Source of the DNA: Mesorhizobium amorphae CCNWGS0123
GTDB taxonomy: Bacteria > Pseudomonadota > Alphaproteobacteria > Rhizobiales > Rhizobiaceae
Assembly (NCBI RefSeq): GCF_001686985.1
Contig: NZ_CP015318.1
Coordinates: 2,416,001 to 2,480,000 of the forward strand
Reading direction: 5' to 3'
DNA: 64,000 nt
A model generated the notes under the pieces. It saw only the letters and a list, made by a program, of their open reading frames with translations. It did not search any database and was not told the DNA's origin. The position numbers and the translations under genes were made by a program. Every line of letters starts with the position of its first letter. Within the stretch, counting starts at the first letter, position 1. Shown in pieces: positions 59,515-64,000 of the stretch.

Positions 59515-60942
59515 GTGAGCAATCATCTGAATTTCTTCATCGACGGCAAATGGGTGGCGCCCGTGGCGCCGGCAACGCTGGACGTGATCGACCCCTCCAC
59601 CGAAGAGGCCTACACCAAGATATCCGTTGGCTCGAAGGCCGACGTCGACAAGGCGGTTGCTGCCGCCAAGGCCGCCTTCCCGTCCTTCTCGCAGACCAGC
59701 AAGGCTGAGCGCCTGACGCTGCTGAAGCGCATCCTCGAAGTCTACAACGAACGCTACGAGGACATCGCCCAGGCCGTCAGCCAGGAAATGGGTGCGCCGA
59801 TCACCTGGGCGCGCGAGGCGCAGGCCTGGGCGGGCAGGGCGCATATGGAAGCCACCATCAAGGCGCTGGAGGAGTACGATTTCTCGGAGAAGCGCGGCGG
59901 CACCATGGTGGTCAAGGAGCCGATCGGCGTCTGCGCGCTGATCACGCCCTGGAACTGGCCGCTCAACCAGATCGTCTGCAAGGTGGCGCCGGCCATCGCC
60001 GCCGGCTGCACCGTGGTGCTGAAGCCGTCTGAGATCGCACCAATCAGCGGCATCGTCTTCTCGGAAGTGATGGAGGCCGCCGGCACGCCGAAGGGCGTCT
60101 ACAACATGATCAACGGCACCGGCCCCGATGTCGGCCAGATCATGGCCGGTCATCCCGATGTCGACATGGTCTCATTTACGGGTTCGACCCGGGCCGGCAT
60201 CATCGTCGCCAAGACGGCGGCCGAGACGGTCAAGCGCGTGGCACAGGAGCTCGGCGGTAAGTCGGCCAACATCGTGCTGCCGGATGCCGATTTCGAGGCC
60301 GCCGTGCGTCAGGGCGTCAATGCCTGCTTCGGCAACAGCGGCCAGTCCTGCGATGCGCCGACGCGCATGCTGGTGCCGGCCGGCCGCCATGACGAGGCGC
60401 TGGCGATCGCCAAGCAGGCCGCCGAAGCGCACAAGGTCGGCGATCCGCGCTCGGAAGAGACCAAGCTCGGACCGGTCGTCTCCAACCTCCAGTTCGACAA
60501 GATCCAGCGGCTGATCGAGGCCGGCATCAAGGAAGGTGCGACGCTCGTCACCGGCGGTCCCGGTCGGCCGGAACACCTCAACCGCGGCTACTATGTGCGC
60601 CCGACCGTGTTCGGCCATGTCACGCCGGGCATGACCGTCGAGAAGGAAGAGATTTTTGGGCCGGTGCTCTCGGTCATTTCCTACAATGACGAGGACGAGG
60701 CGGTGAAGATCGCCAACGACACGGTCTACGGCCTTGCCGCCTATGTGCAGTCGCAGGATATCGACCGCGCCCGCAAGGTCGCAGCCCGCCTGCGTGCCGG
60801 CCAGGTGTCGATCAATTATCCGGAGTGGGACACGTTCGCGCCCTTCGGTGGCTACAAGCAGTCGGGCAACGGCCGCGAATATGCCGACTGGGCCATCCAC
60901 GACTTCCTCGAGGTCAAGGGCATCATCGGCTACGGCGCCTGA
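59515..60942 (+). CDS. NAD(P)-dependent aldehyde dehydrogenase
   Basis: The 475-residue protein has all catalytic elements: Asn147 in PWNW, Glu245 in VAQELGG and Cys279 in NSGQSC. The GTG at 59515 follows GGAG and gives the normal family length. As last gene of the polyamine-type operon it probably oxidises the aminoaldehyde (or its gamma-glutamyl form) produced by the FAD oxidoreductase. Betaine aldehyde dehydrogenases are similar, so the exact aldehyde is open. Confidence 0.93.
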   Translation: MSNHLNFFIDGKWVAPVAPATLDVIDPSTEEAYTKISVGSKADVDKAVAAAKAAFPSFSQTSKAERLTLLKRILEVYNERYEDIAQAVSQEMGAPITWAREAQAWAGRAHMEATIKALEEYDFSEKRGGTMVVKEPIGVCALITPWNWPLNQIVCKVAPAIAAGCTVVLKPSEIAPISGIVFSEVMEAAGTPKGVYNMINGTGPDVGQIMAGHPDVDMVSFTGSTRAGIIVAKTAAETVKRVAQELGGKSANIVLPDADFEAAVRQGVNACFGNSGQSCDAPTRMLVPAGRHDEALAIAKQAAEAHKVGDPRSEETKLGPVVSNLQFDKIQRLIEAGIKEGATLVTGGPGRPEHLNRGYYVRPTVFGHVTPGMTVEKEEIFGPVLSVISYNDEDEAVKIANDTVYGLAAYVQSQDIDRARKVAARLRAGQVSINYPEWDTFAPFGGYKQSGNGREYADWAIHDFLEVKGIIGYGA

Positions 60943-60959
60943 CGTCTCAGCTGGCTTCC

Positions 60960-61300
60960 TCGCCCCCATGAAATGGGGCCTCCGGAGGGAGAGGAAGGGA
61001 GCCGAGGTCGGCGAACTCGCGCCTTTCCTCTCCCCCGTCGATCGGGGGAGAGGTGTCGAGCGAAGCTCGACGGAGTGGGGGTCGACCTGGCTCGACCGTT
61101 GTCGCTTCAAGCTGGGGCGATGCCTGGTCCTGATTGAGGCCCTCTGGTGGTTGTCAGCGGCGGCGCATTGGAGGACCGGCTTCCCCCACTCCGTCGCTGC
61201 TTCGCAGCGCCACCTCTCCCCCCTCCGGAGGGAGAGGAAAGACGCCAAGGTCGGCGAACTCGCGCCTTTTCGTCTCCCCCGTCGATCGGACCGCTCCGCG
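60960..61300. repeat. Block of rhizobial mosaic repeats
   Basis: Two direct copies of a unit occur at about 60977-61045 and 61221-61290: CTCCGGAGGGAGAGGAA, then a few variable bases, GGTCGGCGAACTCGCGCCTTT and TCTCCCCCGTCGATCG. Between them lie inverted GGAGTGGGGG and CCCCCACTCC arms with AGCTTCGCT/GCTTCGCAGC hairpins. The block fills the 373-bp gap between the aldehyde dehydrogenase and the GntR gene, and no gene was seen in it. Confidence 0.75.
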
Positions 61301-61315
61301 GGGCGAGGAACCTTC

Positions 61316-62044
61316 TCAAGACGCCTTGGCGAAAAACCCCTGATAGTCGGATTTGGCCTGCAGCAGGCGCAGGATGTTTTCACGCGACCCGCGAACATGC
61401 GCGCGGGCGCGCTCGCCGGCCAGTGCGACGTCGCCTGCGCAGATCGCGTCGACGATGCCGGTGTGCTCCTCGCGGGTGAGCTGCCACTCGTCGAGCCACA
61501 AAAGTTCCGTCCACACATATTGCTGGCACTTGTCGAGGATGCCGCACAGCATGCCGTGCAGCATCTCGTTGCCGCCGATTTCGGCGATGACGCGATGCAG
61601 GTCAATGCCGACCTGCAGCTCCTCGAATTGCTCCCTGGTGCTGCGGTCGGGGATCGCCGCCAGCCGCTCGCATTCGGCCAGCATGTCTCGCAGCCGCGCC
61701 TTGTCGGCCGCGGTCGCATTGGCGGCGGCGAGTTCGGTCGCGCGTCCATCCAGCATTTCGCGAATGTCGAAGGCTTCGCGAAACATGGTGAGGTTGAATT
61801 CCGTCACCACATAGCCCTGGCGTGGCCGGCCAACCACCAGCCCGTCGCGCTCGAGCCGGTTAAAGGCTTCGCGCACCGGGGTGCGGCTGACGTTGAGGCG
61901 CGCCGCCATGTCGTTCTCCGTCACCCGGGCGCCGGGCGGAATCTGCCCGGTGATGATCAGCGCCTTCAGCGACTCGAAGACCGAGTCGCGCAGCGTGTTC
62001 TTCCTCTCCTTGATCAAGCGTCCCGCCTCCAACCGTCTTGCCAC
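61316..62044 (-). CDS. GntR-family regulator with FCD domain
   Basis: The 242-residue protein has a winged helix-turn-helix (about residues 17-75: LRDSVFESLKALIITGQIPPGARVTENDMAARLNVSRTPVREAFNRLERDGLV) and an FCD domain, with likely metal ligands Asp and His in GIDLHRVIAEIGG and HTGIVDAI. It is divergent from the second polyamine-type importer and is its likely repressor through TTGTATACAA at 62192-62201. Paralogous in type to the GntR protein at 39429. Confidence 0.9.
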   Translation of the reverse strand: MARRLEAGRLIKERKNTLRDSVFESLKALIITGQIPPGARVTENDMAARLNVSRTPVREAFNRLERDGLVVGRPRQGYVVTEFNLTMFREAFDIREMLDGRATELAAANATAADKARLRDMLAECERLAAIPDRSTREQFEELQVGIDLHRVIAEIGGNEMLHGMLCGILDKCQQYVWTELLWLDEWQLTREEHTGIVDAICAGDVALAGERARAHVRGSRENILRLLQAKSDYQGFFAKAS

Positions 62045-62055
62045 GGATTCGCAGT

Positions 62056-62117
62056 TTAGAGCCTTTTACCTCCCGCTTGAACAGAACCGTTCGAGAAGGG
62101 CTAAAAGCTCTGAACCG
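62056..62117. repeat. Imperfect palindromic repeat
   Basis: TTTAGAGCCTTTTA and CTAAAAGCTCTGAA form an imperfect hairpin around a GAACAGAACCGTTC inner palindrome. It resembles the small palindromic elements common between rhizobial genes and lies in the GntR/importer divergent gap. Confidence 0.5.
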
Positions 62118-62158
62118 ACGCCTCCCTTACCCGCCGCGAAAAAATCAGATGGCCCGTG

Positions 62159-62201
62159 TTGACATCGGTTTTCGGCAGGCTACACTCAAAATTGTATACA
62201 A
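62159..62201 (+). promoter_or_regulatory. Promoter and GntR operator of second polyamine-type importer
   Basis: TTGACA (62159-62164), a 16-bp spacer and TACACT (62181-62186) form a promoter. The perfect palindrome TTGTATACAA (62192-62201) lies at the expected start site and fits the FCD-regulator form TTGT-N2-ACAA. The binding-protein ATG is 51 bp further on. Confidence 0.65.
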
Positions 62202-62252
62202 ATTCGCATACCAAATCAACGATAATGGGAACACCGGTTCGAGAAGCGAAAA

Positions 62253-63293
62253 ATGACCAGGATATCTTGCATTCACAGTCTGGCGCTCGCGGGGCTGCTG
62301 GCGTCGGCCGCCGTTCCGGCGATGGCTGCCGATACGATCACCGTCGCGTCATGGGGCGGCACCTATCAGGAAGCGCAGACCAAGGCCTTCTTCAAGCCGA
62401 CGGCCGACGCACTCGGCATCACAATCAAGGAAGACACCACCAACGGCCTCGACGATGTCCGCCTGCAGGTCACCGGCAATGCCGTCAAATGGGACATCAC
62501 CGAACTCGGCGCCGACGAATGCGCGCGCGGCTCCAAGGAGGGCCTGTTCGAAAAGCTCGACTACAGCGTCATCGACAAGAGCGGCATCAATCCGAAGCTC
62601 GTCCATGACGACTGGGTCGGCATCTCCTACACCTCCGTCGTGCTGATCTACCGGACCGACGTCTTCGGCGACAAGGGACCGAAGACATGGGCCGATTTCT
62701 GGAACGTCGAGAAGTTTCCGGGCCGCCGCGCGCTGAGCGGCAGTCAGGCGACGGAGACGCTGAGCGTTGCAGCACTCGCCGAGGGAATCCCGATCGACAA
62801 GGTCTATCCGGTCGACATCGACGGCGCGCTCAAATCCGTCGACAAGGTCAAGGGCCATATCGATGCCTGGTGGACCTCCGGTGCACAGGCCATGCAGCTC
62901 GTCAAGGACGGCGAGGTCGACATGGCGAGCATCTGGAACGGCCGCGCCGGCACCTTGAAGAAGGAAGGCGCGCCAGTCGCCTTCTCCTTCGATCAGGGCG
63001 TTCTCACCGCCGACTGCATGGTCATCCCCAAGGGCTCGAAGAACAAGGACATCGCCATGAAGGCGCTGGCCAAGTTCGTCAGCCCCGAGCTCCAGGCCAA
63101 TCTGCCGCTCTATGTCGACAACGGACCGGCCAACGAGAAAGCCTTCGAGACCGGCAAGATCCCGCCGGAGCGGATCAAGGACATCAATTCAGCTCCCGAG
63201 AACGTCAAGAAGCAGGTTCTGCAGGATCCCGCATTCTGGCGCGACACGCTGGTTGAGGCGACGGAGAAGTTCAACAATCTGGTCCAGCAGTAG
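62253..63293 (+). CDS. Polyamine/opine-type periplasmic binding protein
   Basis: The 346-residue protein has a signal peptide (about residues 1-25, ending AMA) and a PotD-type fold, with ITVASWGGTYQEAQTKAFFKP, NVEKFPGRRALSG and SIWNGRAGTLKKEGAPVAFSF. It differs from the protein at 56546-57616 and belongs to a distinct subgroup. First gene of a separate importer operon whose ATPase follows after 81 bp. Substrate probably an amine or small cation. Confidence 0.9.
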   Translation: MTRISCIHSLALAGLLASAAVPAMAADTITVASWGGTYQEAQTKAFFKPTADALGITIKEDTTNGLDDVRLQVTGNAVKWDITELGADECARGSKEGLFEKLDYSVIDKSGINPKLVHDDWVGISYTSVVLIYRTDVFGDKGPKTWADFWNVEKFPGRRALSGSQATETLSVAALAEGIPIDKVYPVDIDGALKSVDKVKGHIDAWWTSGAQAMQLVKDGEVDMASIWNGRAGTLKKEGAPVAFSFDQGVLTADCMVIPKGSKNKDIAMKALAKFVSPELQANLPLYVDNGPANEKAFETGKIPPERIKDINSAPENVKKQVLQDPAFWRDTLVEATEKFNNLVQQ

Positions 63294-63374
63294 ACAGGCA
63301 GCCTGATGGAAGGGAGCGGGGCCGAGGCGCTGCTCCGTTCCGTCTGCGCCATGAATGATCCGGAGCCCAGGGAG

Positions 63375-64000
63375 ATGCTTTTGTCCATTGCGCCGTCCGC
63401 GCTTCCCATCGGTATCAGCGGCATCGAAAAACGGTTCGGCGGCGTTTCCGTGCTGCGCGACCTGTCGCTCGATGTCGCGGCCGGCGAATTCCTGACGCTG
63501 CTTGGTCCTTCGGGTTCGGGCAAGACGACGCTGCTGATGATCCTGGCCGGCTTCGTCAGGGCAAATTTCGGAAGCATCAAGGTCGGCGGCGAGGAGATAA
63601 TCACCACGCCGCCGCACAGGCGCAACATCGGCATGGTGTTCCAGAACTACGCGCTGTTCCCGCACATGAACGTCTTCCACAACATCGCCTTTCCGCTGAA
63701 GCAGCGCCGCGTGTCCGCTGCCGACACGGCCGAGCGCGTCGAAAAGGCACTGGATCTCGTGCAGCTGAAAGGTCTGGGCGAGCGCCGTGTCGACCAGCTT
63801 TCGGGCGGCCAGCGCCAGCGCGTGGCGCTCGCTCGCGCCATCGTCTTCGAGCCGCGCATCGTGCTGATGGACGAGCCCCTGTCGGCGCTCGACAAGGGGC
63901 TGCGCGAGCATATGCAGATCGAATTGCGCAATTTGCACCGCCGGCTCGGCATGACCACCGTCTATGTCACGCACGACCAGCGCGAGGCGATCACCATGTC
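63375..64000 (+). CDS. Polyamine-type ABC transporter ATPase (partial, cut by window end)
   Basis: The visible 208 residues include Walker A GPSGSGKTT, the Q-loop FQNYALFPHMNV, the signature LSGGQRQRVALARAI and Walker B IVLMDEPLSALD, and the switch histidine in VTHDQREA. It is the PotA-type partner of the preceding binding protein. The start is uncertain: in-frame ATGs at 63306, 63351 and 63375 and a TTG at 63381, the last with GGGAG well placed before it. The 3' end and the permease genes lie beyond the window. Confidence 0.9.
   Translation, partial: MLLSIAPSALPIGISGIEKRFGGVSVLRDLSLDVAAGEFLTLLGPSGSGKTTLLMILAGFVRANFGSIKVGGEEIITTPPHRRNIGMVFQNYALFPHMNVFHNIAFPLKQRRVSAADTAERVEKALDLVQLKGLGERRVDQLSGGQRQRVALARAIVFEPRIVLMDEPLSALDKGLREHMQIELRNLHRRLGMTTVYVTHDQREAITM

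Noticed and set aside
60960..61300. Direct repeats considered as a CRISPR array
   Set aside because: There are only two long repeat units with inverted arms and no regular spacers. They match mosaic intergenic repeats of rhizobia.

Overview
The window looks like chromosomal or megaplasmid DNA of a Mesorhizobium-like alphaproteobacterium (Rhizobiales). It is GC-rich and dominated by ABC transporters, each linked to a small catabolic operon and its own regulator. It carries the short palindromic intergenic repeats typical of rhizobia. No rRNA, tRNA, insertion sequence, phage gene or CRISPR array was seen. Coding density is high, and genes within operons commonly overlap by 4 bp.

Positions 46-14034 form a methylated-amine block. 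A minus-strand operon (3408 to 70) encodes three small membrane proteins, an APC permease and two unknown proteins. A plus-strand dmmDABC operon (3693-7475) encodes dimethylamine monooxygenase. A XRE-cupin regulator follows (7523-8233). Then come trimethylamine monooxygenase tmm (8554-9912) and, facing it, a TMAO-type ABC importer tmoXWV (14034 to 9930). Together these import TMAO, oxidise TMA to TMAO and demethylate DMA to methylamine. The TMAO demethylase (Tdm) and the methylamine/gamma-glutamylmethylamide genes are not in the window. A near-identical 21-bp operator sits before the permease operon and tmm, a weaker copy sits before dmmD, and a further copy lies at the left edge facing out of the window.

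Positions 14432-24841 hold a polyol or sugar module: two SDR dehydrogenases, a ribose-type ABC importer, a SorC-family regulator, an FGGY kinase and a SAF-domain NAD(P) oxidoreductase. Positions 25290-40172 hold two paralogous Tat-exported dipeptide-type binding proteins, one set of dipeptide-type permeases and fused ATPase, a DMSO/biotin-sulfoxide-reductase-type molybdoenzyme, two enolase-superfamily enzymes, a tandem DUF427 protein, and LysR and GntR regulators. The substrate cannot be read from the sequence. Positions 40217-42047 hold a 2-oxoglutarate oxygenase of the BesD/HalD halogenase family that keeps the hydroxylase-type HxD motif, divergent from a LysR gene.

Positions 42143-47571 encode an RND efflux pump with a TetR repressor and twin palindromic operators. 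Between tetR and the next operon, at 47740 to 47627 on the minus strand, is a probable small RNA with three hairpins, each presenting a CTCCTCCC anti-Shine-Dalgarno loop, the last being a terminator. It fits the cuckoo RNA family.

Positions 47872-53190 are a LacI-regulated sugar ABC operon with a fumarylacetoacetate-hydrolase-family enzyme. Positions 53421-60942 are a polyamine-type operon: FAD amine oxidase, PotB/C/D/A-like importer, XRE-cupin regulator and aldehyde dehydrogenase. Positions 61316-64000 start a second polyamine-type importer under a divergent GntR/FCD regulator, with its ATPase cut by the window edge.
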